From the NCBI RefSeq assembly GCF_002865645.1, contig NW_020194562.1, positions 992,001-1,056,000 on the forward strand: a stretch of DNA of 64,000 nucleotides, written 5' to 3'. Both the position numbers and the translations under genes were made by a program. This document shows, piece by piece, positions 46,582 through 57,083 of this stretch. This stretch comes from Hyaloscypha bicolor E (lineage: Eukaryota; Ascomycota; Leotiomycetes; Helotiales; Hyaloscyphaceae). Position 1 is the first letter of the stretch; every line of letters starts with the position of its first letter. The notes below the pieces were generated by a model, which saw only the letters and a program-made list of their open reading frames with translations, did not search any database and was not told the origin of the DNA.

Positions 46582-47439
46582 ATGTCATCCCCAACAATCA
46601 AAAAAGCTTACATCGACACTACATGCGGGCAGATCCACTATCGTTTTGCTCTCCCATACCAAGATGTACCCAAGAAACCCACACCTCTACTCTTCCTCCA
46701 CAAATCCGCCTCCTCATCCGCGTCCTATACGTTCTTAATGACCATCTACTCTTCCCGAGGCTACGCCTGCTTCGCGCCTGACATGCCAGGTTTCGGAAAC
46801 TCATTCGACCCCTCACCCTCCGACATCACAGAAATCTCAACTCTGGGAACCAAATGGTTCGTCAAGATCTTCATGCAAGTCTTCCACTCCCTCAATCTCT
46901 TCACGCCCAAAGTCCACATAATCGGTCACCACTCTGGCGCTGTATTGGCTACGGAGATCGCAGCCACGTACCCGGATCTCGTCTCAAGTATATGTCTCGT
47001 GGGTCCAGCTGTTATGACTGCAACGGAGAGGGCAGCGATGAAAGGGAAATACTTTTCTCCATTCAATGAACCGGTTAAGGATGGTAGCCACCTGTTGAAG
47101 ACATGGGACTATTTGGGAAATATGGGGATTGGAGATGAGTTGGGGTTGTGGCAGAGAGAGGTGTTGGATCATGTTAGGGCGTGGAAGGGGAGAAATTTGA
47201 TTTATGGGGCCGTGTGGGAGCAGGATGCTGAGAGGATTTATACGGGTGTGAAGTGTCCAGTGATGTTAATGTGTGCGAGGGATGATGTGCTTTGGACGTA
47301 CTTTCAGTACGTGCAGGATCTGAGGAGTGGTGTGAAAGCGGTGGAGATTAGAGGGGCGAATTTCGGGCTTGACAGGGATGTTGAGGGGATTGAGAAGAGT
47401 TGGACTGAGTTCTTGGAAGAGACGGAGAAGAAGGGATAA
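46582..47439 (+). CDS. Alpha/beta hydrolase with His at the nucleophile position
   Basis: The single exon encodes 285 residues. Fold landmarks: LLFLHKSASSSASY (oxyanion region), FAPDMPGFGNSFDP, the nucleophile elbow HIIGHHSGAVLA, and a late CPVMLMCARDDVLW segment with an acidic residue. In the usual G-x-Nuc-x-G elbow the third position is Ser, Asp or Cys; here GHHSG puts His there and Ser one place later. Related GHHTG-type proteins exist, and their chemistry is unclear to me. The gene sits between the permease and the flavin monooxygenase and could hydrolyse the ring-opened product. No lesions are seen. The start is the ATG immediately before the first conserved strand. Confidence 0.85.
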   Translation: MSSPTIKKAYIDTTCGQIHYRFALPYQDVPKKPTPLLFLHKSASSSASYTFLMTIYSSRGYACFAPDMPGFGNSFDPSPSDITEISTLGTKWFVKIFMQVFHSLNLFTPKVHIIGHHSGAVLATEIAATYPDLVSSICLVGPAVMTATERAAMKGKYFSPFNEPVKDGSHLLKTWDYLGNMGIGDELGLWQREVLDHVRAWKGRNLIYGAVWEQDAERIYTGVKCPVMLMCARDDVLWTYFQYVQDLRSGVKAVEIRGANFGLDRDVEGIEKSWTEFLEETEKKG

Positions 47440-47581
47440 GAGTGAGAAAGAGGATTGGTGTTTTGGAGGTTGTGGCGAGCGACTTCAAGGGCTTCTCGCT
47501 TAGCGTTTTTCGTCCAAAGTCAACAGATGATTGCTGCGACTATTCGACGTACAGAAGATTTTTTGGGAATTTTAAAATTGA

Positions 47582-49185
47582 CTATGCAGCTTGGTGTAAC
47601 GCAGCTTTCTCATCCACAGTGACTGGCCCGCCTTTGATTACTCCATTGCTCGTCACCTCGCTCTTTTCACCGTTCACTACCTCCTGCTTCATATTGGACA
47701 TGACAGCAGTATCGCCTTCGAAGTCGCTCGGATACTTGAATTTGTGTCCATAGTGATCATCCCTCAAGTATTTCTGCCCCTCCACGCCATACAGATTCTC
47801 CCTGAGAGTACCACCGGGAATATCATAATCCTCCCACATCAAACCCCGCTTTACGAGTTCCGGTCGAAGAAGATATACCACGTCTTCGAAACTGCCCGGA
47901 CTCGTCACATACGCAATATTAAAACCATCAACATCTGCCTCACCAATCCACTGCTCAAAAACATCCGCCACCATCTCGGGAGTCCCGACAGGGGCAGGAT
48001 GAAACCCTCCAAGGGCCATCGTCTCACCCAACCTTCTTGGAGTCCAAGGCTCAGCATTCCCAGTCGCCTTGTTGAAATTCTCAAGGAAAGTATGCGTGGC
48101 AGCGTCGCCCGGCGCATCCTTGAGTTCAAACACCTCGTCTAGTGGGAATCTACTGAGGTCTATGCCTGTATATCCTGAAAACTGTGCGAGGCCACCAGCT
48201 ACATCAGCATTTTCTCTCGCTCGCTCGTATTTTGCTTGTGCTTCCTCCAATGTTGCCCCGAGTATAGGTGTAATTCCCACGAAGAATTTTATTGATTGCG
48301 GGTCCCGACCTTGAGCTGAGGCACCTGCTCGAATCTGCGCTATCGACGGAGCGGTTTGGGATGGGACCAGCCCACCAACGTATATAGCTTCTGCATGCTT
48401 TGATCCGAATTCTCTCCCCACTTTCGAAGTGCCAGCTTGGAATAGTACAGGTGTTCGCTGAGGACTAGGATGTGTCTGGTGTGGGGAAGAAGCCTTCAAA
48501 TATTGTCCTGTCTTCTCATCAGTAACTCCATTTCCAGACCAGAATAAAAGGGCCAACCTTTATGTTCAATTTTCTTGACCTTCTCCGCATCATACGCTAC
48601 CCTATTTTCCCGATCCTAAACCTTCGCCTCCTCCCCCCAACTACTGTCCCAGAACCGATAAACCAAATCCATATATTCGCTCGCAACCTCATACCTCTTA
48701 TCATGCGGTACGACATCTTCCTTCCCCAACGCCAATGCAGCACTTTTGCTCCAGCTCGTCACCACATTCCACGCCACTCTCCCCTCTGTCAGATGATCCA
48801 AACTACTCATTGTTCTCGCCAAGATGTAAGGATTCAGATAACTCGTGCTCCCCGTACCCCCAAATCCTACCGTTTTAGTAACAGATGCCATAGCGGGGAT
48901 TAACACCATGGGGTCCAGAGCAGCGCAATGAGCCCCAGCGCGGAGAATGGGAGAAATGGAGGAGGAGTAGATGTCGAAGAGGGAATAGGAGTCTGCGAAG
49001 AAGATGAATGAGATTTTGCCTTTTTCCGCTAGCTGGGCTAAGGAGAGCCAGTACGGGAGGCGGTCTTTGCCATGAGTTTTGTCAGAGAGGTCGCGCCATT
49101 GTCCTGGGGATATGTGGGAGCCTGTGCAGGCGTTTTCGAAGAAGTTGAGGTGGATGTGCTTCTTTTGGGGCGAGGGAGGAGACAT
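47582..49185 (-). pseudogene. Luciferase-like flavin monooxygenase (NtaA/SnaA/DszA type), premature stop
   Basis: Exon 1 is 48558-49185 (ATG MSPPSPQKKHIHLNFFE) and exon 2 is 47582-48507, with a 50-bp intron. The 517-codon frame carries family landmarks: FFENACTGSHISPGQWR, FIFFADSYSLFDIYS, TVGFGGTGSTSYLNPY, LDHLTEGRVAWNVVTSW, RTPVLFQAGTSKVGREF and FVGITPILG. Such enzymes use reduced FMN from a partner reductase to oxidise and split N- or S-containing small molecules (nitrilotriacetate, dibenzothiophene sulfone, dimethyl sulfide). One in-frame TAG at 48616-48618 interrupts GEEAKV*DREN. The surrounding sequence is otherwise perfectly coding, so a CAG codon probably became TAG. The stop removes the second half, including much of the barrel, so the enzyme should be inactive unless read through. 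Confidence 0.85.
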
Positions 49186-49869
49186 GATTGGAATCTGTGA
49201 ACAGGAGAGATTGGTGGTGAGATGAGAAGAGAGGGTTTGTGAAAAGAGAGATGCAGTTCAAGAATAAGCCATGGAATGACGTTAAAGTAAAAGGCAAATT
49301 CTCTGAGAAGACGCGATTTGCATCACGAAAACGTATCGAAACCGTGAACACGACTGCGGGAATGGTTCCTGGTCTTAGGGACACCACCCTGGACACTAGT
49401 CTCAATCATGGAACTCTCGCGTTCGGCTCAACCTTTGATTGTTCGGACGAAAGATGGCGGTAAAGATGTTCAGGCTTCCGACGGGTGCGTCCCGAGGAAG
49501 GGTTGCCGAATTTAGATCGCCTTTATGCCCCATTCTTGGCGATGCAGCTACCCAAGTCAGCTGCTCCCCCGTAATGACGGATTTGATAAAATGGTATTCC
49601 GGATTTCCGTCTACAGTCGGGATCCCGAAGAGTTGGATTAATGTGTTTTGCTCCTGCGTTACAAGACTCACATCCCACAGGTCACAGCCAGCTAGAAAGG
49701 GGGGACGTCTTCGCTCATTGACCGATTTCACTTGGAAACACTTCGGGTCCTCTGCCTTAAACGCTATTGAAGAGATAGCATATGAACTAGTCAGCTATTT
49801 TTGGATGACAACTTGTGCATCCAATGCATCTTCGGTTGTCTGAAACTGGAGGGCTCTTGAGGGTCCTCC
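49186..49869. other. Intergenic, weak frames only
   Basis: Frames on both strands (49439-49843 plus, 49402-49731 minus) overlap each other and neither shows a family. This could include the 3' remains of the peptidase relic to the right. Confidence 0.35.
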
Positions 49870-51032
49870 TCATTTCGCGGCAATGTTGCCACGTGCTGAA
49901 CGGATTCCAATGAACGGAAGCTCGTCGACTTCACAAATCATATTTTCAGCTGTCATTTCTCCGGTCTGGAAATACCGACGTACATATTTGGCTGTGCAGA
50001 AAGAGGGGGCCGCGATCGAGCAGTGCTTATATTTCATTAGCTTTGCGAATAGGTACCAAGACAGAAATTGACGACTCAAGCCAACTGCATTTTGTTCCAA
50101 TACCACAGGGCCAGGAAATACAGCGGCGATTCTCTTGGCATTGAATTAGTGTTGTTGTAAGTAAGTTCCCAACCTTTCGATCGTGCCCCAAATTTTATGA
50201 ACTATGGATATCATGGCTCGCCTGCTAAATGGGGTCGTAGGATCTAGAGTATTGCTATCTATTGTAAGGGTTAGTGAAAGGCCGACCCGGATTTATGAGG
50301 ATAGGACCGCCGTCTGGCGGAAGATTTCCGAGTTAGCATTGCTTTCTTGAAATGGGGTTGAGACGATTAGGCGTGATCCAAGAGCAGCTGACATTTTTTG
50401 GGGGGGGGGGGGGAACATGTCTCGCGGCTCTCGAAATGATCTGGAAAGAGAAGAAATAACTCAGAGAAACCCTGCATCGGGGATCAGTGACGGAGACTCT
50501 CGCTGGAAGTTTGGTGATAGCAATGGTGACTTTAGCACTTGGCTCAGTCTCATTCCAGTCCATCGGAAACTTCAATACGCCTGACCATTAGTTTCCCCGT
50601 AGCTCGTGTCGATGATGAAGCTTACCCCGAGTCTCGCATATTACATACCGTTCCAGCAATCATGGCAGGCAAGGTGTTTACTGAGTGTGATCTGTGTATT
50701 TCTTGAGCCCGTATCGAGTATCAAAGGAACAGCCGGGTTGCTGCATGGAAGTTGGACTCATGGTGGATACGTGTGCGGAGGAAACAGTGAGCACGCAGTC
50801 AATTGATTTCGAGTTAAAAAATATAGTCGCGTACCTGGTCCCATTGAAAAAGGATAGAACCTTATTGTGGTGGTCCAAATCGAAATCCACTAACCCACCA
50901 GCAGAGGATAGACAGTGTGAAAGCAAGCAGAGTGGCCCCCAAGTTTCTCCAAAACAATCTACAACGAGGCGATGCTAAGCTGAACCCAGATTTTGCTTCC
51001 GGTTCCTTTCTGGCACTCACGCTCCCTGCCAT
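49870..51032 (-). pseudogene. S33/TAP-like alpha/beta hydrolase, catalytic core deleted
   Basis: Start ATG 51032 gives MAGSVSARKEPEAKSGFS and an N-terminal membrane anchor (LGATLLAFTLSILCWWV). Near 50570 the canonical N-terminal motif of tripeptidyl-aminopeptidase-like proteins appears (FPMDWNETEPSAKVTIAI, then VSVTDPRY|GGPILINPG across a 160-bp intron-like gap containing a poly-G). Immediately after NPG the sequence jumps to SNTLDPTTP, the C-terminal His/Asp region. NAKRIAAVFPGPVVLEQNAV and the TAP-like tail APSFCTAKYVRRYFQTGEM follow. The 300-400 residues between, with the GxSxG nucleophile, are missing. Normal family members are 500-600 residues secreted or anchored peptidases. This copy cannot be catalytic. 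Confidence 0.75.
50400..50413. repeat. Fourteen-base poly-G tract
   Basis: A run of 14 G follows a T6 run inside the intron-like gap of the S33 pseudogene. Such tracts are slippage-prone, and the exact length in the assembly may be unreliable. Confidence 0.9.
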
Positions 51033-51618
51033 CTCCGGCGAGAAGTTGTCCGAGGACTCGGTCAACCCTGTTGAGAAGGCCAATTGCTGATGCGAGCTGG
51101 AATCGATGAAAGTTCTTTTGGATGAAGTTCAAGACTTCGGAGGGATGCCCAAACCCAAATTCTAGGTGTTGATACTGCATGCGGCCCTTCGAACTGATGG
51201 CCGCGAATCAGTCATTGGGAATGGGGTGGAAGTCAAGATAGCACTCGCGGGGTTGGATCGCACCAGCTTACAACGGTTAATGCGGATCAACTTGACACAA
51301 AGTGATCTGTTGTCCAGCGATTACACCCTGCAAAGAAGCAGAAAAACAAATGAGTAAACGATAATGGGAGAGAGACACTTGTCTAATGGGAAGCTAGTGT
51401 CACAACTTTAGAGGCAAGTATGGAATCCAAGCACGTCGAAAAATTCATGACTTTTGCTTCTATCTATCGCTCTTCTAGGTGAACGTATGCAATATGTTGT
51501 ATCCACCCTCGAAACGCCATCCATCGTGCTATCGTGACCATCACGCGAATTGGAAGGAAAAGGTTCCGCCATCCCCATCTATGCTTCCCATCCTTTGCTC
51601 ACACCCGTGCACAAATTC
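51033..51618. other. Intergenic, nothing recognised
   Basis: Lies between the start of the S33 relic and the 3' end of the p47/Shp1 gene, both on the minus strand. No coding signal on either strand. Confidence 0.4.
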
Positions 51619-52986
51619 TCAAGTCCACTTCTGAACCGCCGTTCCACCGCGCTTGAACTCCGCAACATCACCCAAAGCCAAGCTCTTATCAACGTGGTCC
51701 TTATTCGGGAAGGTCGTGGCCAAAACCCAAGGTCTCTCATTGCTGCTAGGAGAAGCTCGAGCAATAAAGCCGTAGATATCGCCGATGGTATGTGTAGCAT
51801 TGAAACGAGCGGGCAGCCTCGTACCATCCGCCAACTGAATTCTCAGGGAAAGCGTGGGTTGCGAGGAGTCGATCTCAGGTTGTGGGATAGAAGGAGTGGA
51901 AGGCGTAGCTGGCGCAGGAGCAACTGGGGTCGCGGCTGCAGTGGTAGTACCAGAAGGCCCGGGGGTAGGACTGCCTAATCGTTGACCAGAGCCACCGAAG
52001 GGTTTATAGACCTTAGGAGGCGCCTTGTACTTATCATCATGCTTAATGAGCTGGACATCCACGGGTTGATCAGGTCGAACACCCATGAGGTGAAGAGGGG
52101 CACGGCCGTGTCGGATCATTTGGAGATCAGCAGCATTTTGAGGGTCGTCAAAGCGGCGCAGAGGTCCATCTTCAATACTGAAGCCATCCTCCCAGAGGTG
52201 TAGGATGCGGGTTTGTGTCGGGCCAGGGTCGGCTGCGCGGGGGGAAGGATCGGGAACGGCTTGGGAGGGAGTATCGTCTCCGCCTAAGGTCATGCCGCCG
52301 CCACGGAATCGAGATGGTGGTGCAGATGCCGAGGGTTCACCTCCTCCTGGTCGCGCAGCATTTCTGGGATTTGTTAGTAGGCGTCAGATGGTAAACTAAG
52401 GTGAACATACGCTCTTGCTTTCTTAAGAATATCGTTCACAACCTTTCTCGGGTCATTTCGGTCTCGGTTTGAAGGATCCTGAACAGCCAAACCCGACTTC
52501 TCACCACCAGCAAACAGATCTCTTGGCTCTTCACCAGGTTCGAAATCCTCATCATCAGAATCATCGTCTTCGTCGTGCGCATGTCCATGCCCTGCATGAC
52601 CTCCAGCCCCTCCAGCTTGACCTAAGGAACCCAAAGTTGCGAATCCTCCCTTCTTCTTGGACGGGGCTTTCGAGCTTGAACCAACACTTGGGATCGATGC
52701 TGGAGCCGGTCTGCCATCCAGAGTTCGCGGCCCTGTGTATGGTTCTGGTTCGTGTTCAGGCTCATCTTCGTCCATGGCCCCTCCTGCAGTGCCTTCATCT
52801 AAGCTGGCGAAGTATTCAGTGACTGCACTGTTCAAGTCCCATCGATTTGTTCCAAGATATTGCTGGGCCTATAAAGGGTCAGTATCTCGTAAATTCCAAC
52901 GCAGATGAGGCTGAGACTACCTTGCCTGGAGAGGTGCCAGTCAGGTCAATAAACTGCATGATGAGCTCCTCTTGATTATCCGCCAT
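51619..52986 (-). CDS. SHP1: p47/Shp1-type Cdc48 cofactor (UBA-SEP-UBX)
   Basis: Three exons: 52921-52986, 52411-52868 and 51619-52363, with introns of 52 and 47 bp, give 422 residues. The UBA-like N-terminus reads MADNQEELIMQFIDLTGTSP..AQQYLGTNRWDLNSAV. An acidic and Gly-rich linker follows. The SEP domain reads LHLWEDGFSIEDGPLRRFDD..HGRAPLHLMGV. The C-terminal UBX domain reads LSLRIQLADGTRLPARFNATHTI..LATTFPNK. This is the p47/NSFL1C/Shp1 family, an adaptor of the AAA ATPase Cdc48/p97 in ubiquitin-dependent protein turnover, membrane fusion and PP1 regulation. The usual FPR loop of UBX appears as FPNK, which occurs in this subfamily. The start is the only ATG giving the UBA domain. The gene is intact and faces the MIM1 gene across 316 bp. 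Confidence 0.95.
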
Positions 52987-53302
52987 GGCTGCGATGGTGC
53001 TGTACGATGTCGTTGGTTATTTCTCGAAATTTCGAAGTATCAGCAAAAGGTCCTCTTGTGGCAAAGGAGAGGCAGAAATTTCTGGGTGTATTCACGTCCA
53101 CAAGGCAAGCGCGAAGGCAGTTCAGGAACGTCACCCCGCCAGAGCTCCACCTCTCCAAATTTAGTGGCCTAGGCCGGTATTTGCCGAATATCGAAAGCTT
53201 CACCCATAGATGCATCTCTTCTCAACAACAACCTCCAATTCCCAATCGCGTTCCGGATTCCGCTGAACTGGGTGCCTGTATCTAGGCATTCAGAAGCCCA
53301 CC
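52987..53302. promoter_or_regulatory. Divergent promoter between SHP1 and MIM1
   Basis: A 316-bp gap between head-to-head housekeeping genes. It has no TATA box close to either start, as is common for such promoters. Confidence 0.5.
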
Positions 53303-53843
53303 ATGTCTTCCGATGACCGAGTCAATCCTTTGACCGAATCCTCAATGACCATTCCCTCCGACTCGGAGCAGTATTCCGGCAACGATGACATCTCTCCTTC
53401 TCCTCCGTCGTCCTCGAGTTCACCTCCGATGATTCTATACACTCCTCCTACGTTCTGGGGACTACTCCGGGGGGCTGCGATCAATCTGCTGTTGCCGTTC
53501 ATAAATGGGCTTATGCTGGGGTTTGGAGAGCTCTTTGCTAATGAGGCTGCGTTCAGGCTAGGATGGGGCGGCACAAAGGTAAGAAAGCCTTGTTCTGCAG
53601 CTGTTCACTTCTTCTGAAGATAATGCCTGGGCTGCTGGAGTAGACTGTCCTAGCGGCAATCCCTGTCCGGAGATGCCTGGGGAATATATTTTGTGCAAGC
53701 AGATGGCTAACCGCGTGAGTTCACAGGTATTCCCAAATGGCCGAACCCGGCATCCTGTAGGACCAGGCATTGAGATTCGAGATGACCCATTGGAGCGGAG
53801 GAGGAGAGAAGGGAATTTGGATGATATTACGAGCTTGGAATGA
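53303..53843 (+). CDS. MIM1: Mitochondrial outer-membrane import factor Mim1/Tom13
   Basis: Two exons, 53303-53578 and 53727-53843 (148-bp intron, AAG|gtaaga..cacag|GTA), encode 130 residues. An acidic Ser/Pro-rich cytosolic head is followed by the conserved membrane segment TFWGLLRGAAINLLLPFING and LMLGFGELFANEAAFRLGWG, then a basic tail (VFPNGRTRHPVG). This glycine-spaced segment defines Mim1/Tom13, which oligomerises in the mitochondrial outer membrane and inserts helical outer-membrane proteins such as Tom20 and Tom70. Without splicing, the frame would end in an unrelated tail, so the intron is well supported by the family motif. Confidence 0.92.
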
Positions 53844-54255
53844 GTACAGACTTCACTCCAAAACTGCACATACCAGCGGCGTTAGGGAATTGTACCTTGT
53901 GAACTCACGGGTGATGGCATCATAAAGCAAAGCAAGAGGCATAAAAATACACAGTTTCTTAAGGCTGGAGCTTCTCGGGAGTTTTGCATGGACCGAGGTT
54001 GTTGGTGTAGATGAGGCTTAAAATATATTGAAAAATGAATTAACAACACAGAATATATACAACAATGAGCTCCAACCCCTCCTCGTTAATCTGAAGAGCA
54101 AATTTGGCGCCCCAGCAAACTCAATTGATTGTGCTGCGATTTATAGAGAATTATGCTTGATATTGAGATACATCACGCTAGTACAAAACTGTGCTCTTCT
54201 GCATTTGTCTGATCTTCAAAATATTTTTGCGACGAGCTCACGGCAACTCCACAAC
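53844..54255. other. Intergenic between MIM1 and OXA1
   Basis: About 410 bp serving as MIM1 3' flank and OXA1 promoter. A short frame from 54028 is not supported by any family. Confidence 0.4.
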
Positions 54256-55884
54256 ATGATACCTGGCAGAGGCCTGCGCTGGTCCAGCCAAACCATAGGC
54301 ATTGGTCGACGGCGAATAGAGGCCTTTTCGTCCAGACAAGTACCTGTCCATCTATGCAGAAATTTAGACAATTGCTGACCTCCCCAGTTCTCTTCTTCAA
54401 ATGTACAACAGGGGCCCACACGAGCCACTCCACTCCTTTCTAAGAGCACAACTTCAATTCCAAGGGCATATACAAGATCTCAATACTCCCCAATAAACAT
54501 TTTAACACGGAATGGCGCCGGCGTGCGCTATGCATCGAGTACTCCAGCGGCAGCTGCAACTCCGGTCACGAATGCGACAACCACAACCCCAATAGGAGCA
54601 GCAAGCTCAGCAGCTTCTACACCTTCAGACTATGTCACATCCCTCGACTCCGCAACAGAATTTACCTCCGAGTCTCTGTACAACATCCCCGAGCACATTG
54701 GATATCTCAAGTCCCTAGGGCTAGACTACGGTTATGGGCCTACAGCACTGATGGAATGGACACTCGAGCACATCCATGTCTTCGCCGGAACCCCATGGTG
54801 GATCTCTATCGTCCTCACATCAGTCCTCGTGCGCGCCATCATGTTCAAGCCATACATCAACGCAGCAGATAACGCAGCTCGAATGTCAGAAATAATGCCG
54901 ATCACGAAACCGATCCAGGCTAGGATGATGGAGGCGCAAAGAGCATCGGATATGGATGGGATTATGAGGGCTAGACAAGAACTCTCTTTGATCAATAAAA
55001 GGGCTGGCATTAGTCTGTGGAAGAGCTTTGTCCCGATGACACAGGTTATAGCTGGCTATGGGACGTTTGTCATACTGAGAGCTATGTCTAAATTGCCAGT
55101 TCCTGGACTGGAGACTGGTGGTATTCTGTGGTTTACCAATCTTGCTGTCCCGGATCCGCTACTTCTGCTTCCGATTTCTACGGCTGGCGTGTTGCATTGG
55201 GTTCTCCGGGTACGATCTCCCTTACCATCCTTCCAGACGTGGGCTAATATAAAGCAGAGAGGAGGTGAAATGGGCACTTCAACTTTCTCTCCCGCCGTCT
55301 TCAACGCAATGAAGTGGGGTCTCCCTGCTCTCTCCCTGATCTTCACATGGTGGCTCCCAGCAGCAGTCCAGCTCTCCTTCTTCGTCTCCGGCCTCATGTC
55401 CTTCGGCCAAGCAACCCTCTTCCGACAAACTTGGTTCCGAGAACGCTTCAACATGACACCCCTCTCTAGTAACGCCATCCCCGGGGCGAAAGTAGAGCCC
55501 AAGAACCCCTACAAAGGGAAGTTAAAACTTGCCGCCAACCCCGTCCTCTCGCAAGCCGAGCTATCCGGCCGCTTCCAAAACGCCCAGAAAAGAGCATTAA
55601 GTGAGAAATTAGGCAAGATCAGGGAGAACAATCCGCCGGATGGGGTCCTAGGGAAGGTCATTAATGGGGCGTTTAAGGATGTGAAGGGGACGGTGGATGA
55701 GATTAAGGATGCGGGGAGTGGCGTTATGAGCAGTGCGAAGGAGCTCTTGAGTGGAAGGACGGAGAAGGCGGATAGGAAGCAGGCAAGGTTGTATGAGGAG
55801 AAGAGGCAGGAGCAGTTGAAAAAAGAGAGGTGGGAGAAGGAAGCTGAGAAGCGGGCGGAGAGAGCCGCGAAGAGGATGAGGTAG
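54256..55884 (+). CDS. OXA1: Mitochondrial inner-membrane insertase Oxa1
   Basis: Three exons: 54256-54339, 54388-55209 and 55258-55884, total 510 residues. The N-terminus MIPGRGLRWSSQTIGIGRRR is rich in Arg and Ser and free of acids, a mitochondrial presequence. The YidC/Oxa1 core spans about residues 130-350 with five membrane segments (WWISIVLTSVLVRAIMFKPY, SLWKSFVPMTQVIAGYGTFV, GGILWFTNLAVPDPLLLLPI, MKWGLPALSLIFTWWLPAAV, FFVSGLMSFGQATLFRQ). The C-terminus is a long basic coiled tail (KKERWEKEAEKRAER), the ribosome-binding region of Oxa1. Intron 2 (48 bp) is in phase and stop-free, so it reads through as coding; removing it restores VLRRGGEMGT, which fits the family better. Oxa1 inserts mitochondrially encoded and some imported proteins into the inner membrane. 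Confidence 0.93.
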
Positions 55885-56579
55885 AATTTTGTTGGAACAT
55901 CGGATGGGTGAATTGTAGAATAGGTTGCGTTGCGGGGGTCGGGGTTGTGTAGATTATGGAATGGAAGATGTTCCACTCAGCCTGACGGCCATTTGATTCA
56001 GGTTTAGATATGGATATTCAAGCCGCCATGTCGAGCTCGAGTTGGTCCTCAGATTCAATTGCATGCTTGGTCAGATCGTCCTGAAAGAAGCAGCTTCCAT
56101 TTATTGATGTCCGAGACCGTGGACAGTATGGTCGCTAATAGTCTACAAGCCGCATCTCATGGAAAAGTCAAAGGAGGGGAGGAGCAACTCCCCTAGGCTC
56201 TTGTAATCATTCACGCACCTCATCTCCTCGAACACGAACCGTGGTCGACATCTTTTCATTCCTTCCTCACATCGCAGCAACGCCTCATCAATCTCCCGCC
56301 TGGCTGTTCCCGAATATCCTATTCGGGATCAAACAAGCCCTCTCTTGTTGTATCTTCCAATCGGTTTTTTCTTTTTTAGCACCATTCTGCTTCTTTCTGT
56401 ACAGAACACCGCGAGGCTTCCCGGCATCGGGCTTTTCCAGCCTCGTGTCGTGTTACCAAGGGCGGGCTGTACGCCCCACCAAAAACGCCTCCAGTCGTGC
56501 GCCTCCACCGACGCTGCTTCACCGAATGAGAGCGCTCTTCTTCAGCCCCGCGAATGGATCATTCACTTTGTGAGTTAGC
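55885..56579. other. Intergenic, no gene seen
   Basis: Plus-strand frames at 56241-56573 are pyrimidine-rich and not protein-like. This is the 3' flank of OXA1. Confidence 0.35.
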
Positions 56580-57083
56580 ATGTTGTACATTGGCGGTGCA
56601 CATAAAGAGATGAGCCATCACTCCATGGGCAGGCTAGAATACCAGTCATTTCACCCAGAGACGAACGCCCACTGGTACTGTGGTTGCTCACTCATCATAG
56701 AAGGGGCTTCTAAGTTCATCCAAAAAGAGATACAAGATGGGCCATTGGATGTGGAGTGTCACTTCAATCGATTCTCAGCCAGATTGTATGATAAAATGGT
56801 GATTTTAGGGACGCACCACGAGAAACAGTTATTTGTGAAGGATCAACGGATATTTTTTGCTTCTGATAATAGAATAGGTTTGGGGAACAGATCTCTCTAT
56901 ATCATTCGGATTGCTCAACTTCCCTGGAACAACTGGACGCAAGACCTTTGCTTGGTTGCCAGAGTTATCCACACCGCAGAGAACACTTTTATGCGTGTTG
57001 GACTGACATGGTCGTCGTATTGGCCACACAAGCTGCAGGATAGTCTTGTATGGCCAGAGAAAACGGAAACCACTATAATCTAA
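56580..57083 (+). CDS. Hypothetical protein, 167 residues
   Basis: The open frame from ATG 56580 to TAA 57081 has coding-like composition (YQSFHPETNAHWYCGCSLII, FNRFSARLYDKMVILGTHHE, DLCLVARVIHTAENTFMRVG). I do not recognise a domain. The closing part, with LCLVARV followed by a short strand-rich tail, resembles C-termini of heterokaryon-incompatibility (HET) proteins, but this is only an impression. It may be a fragment of a longer gene, and no upstream exon could be joined. Confidence 0.4.
   Translation: MLYIGGAHKEMSHHSMGRLEYQSFHPETNAHWYCGCSLIIEGASKFIQKEIQDGPLDVECHFNRFSARLYDKMVILGTHHEKQLFVKDQRIFFASDNRIGLGNRSLYIIRIAQLPWNNWTQDLCLVARVIHTAENTFMRVGLTWSSYWPHKLQDSLVWPEKTETTII

Noticed and set aside
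49402..49731. Minus-strand 109-residue frame (NERRRPPFLAGCDLW..), possible gene 3' of the S33 relic
   Set aside because: It looks somewhat protein-like, but no family, start or upstream exon could be found, and a plus-strand frame of similar length overlaps it.
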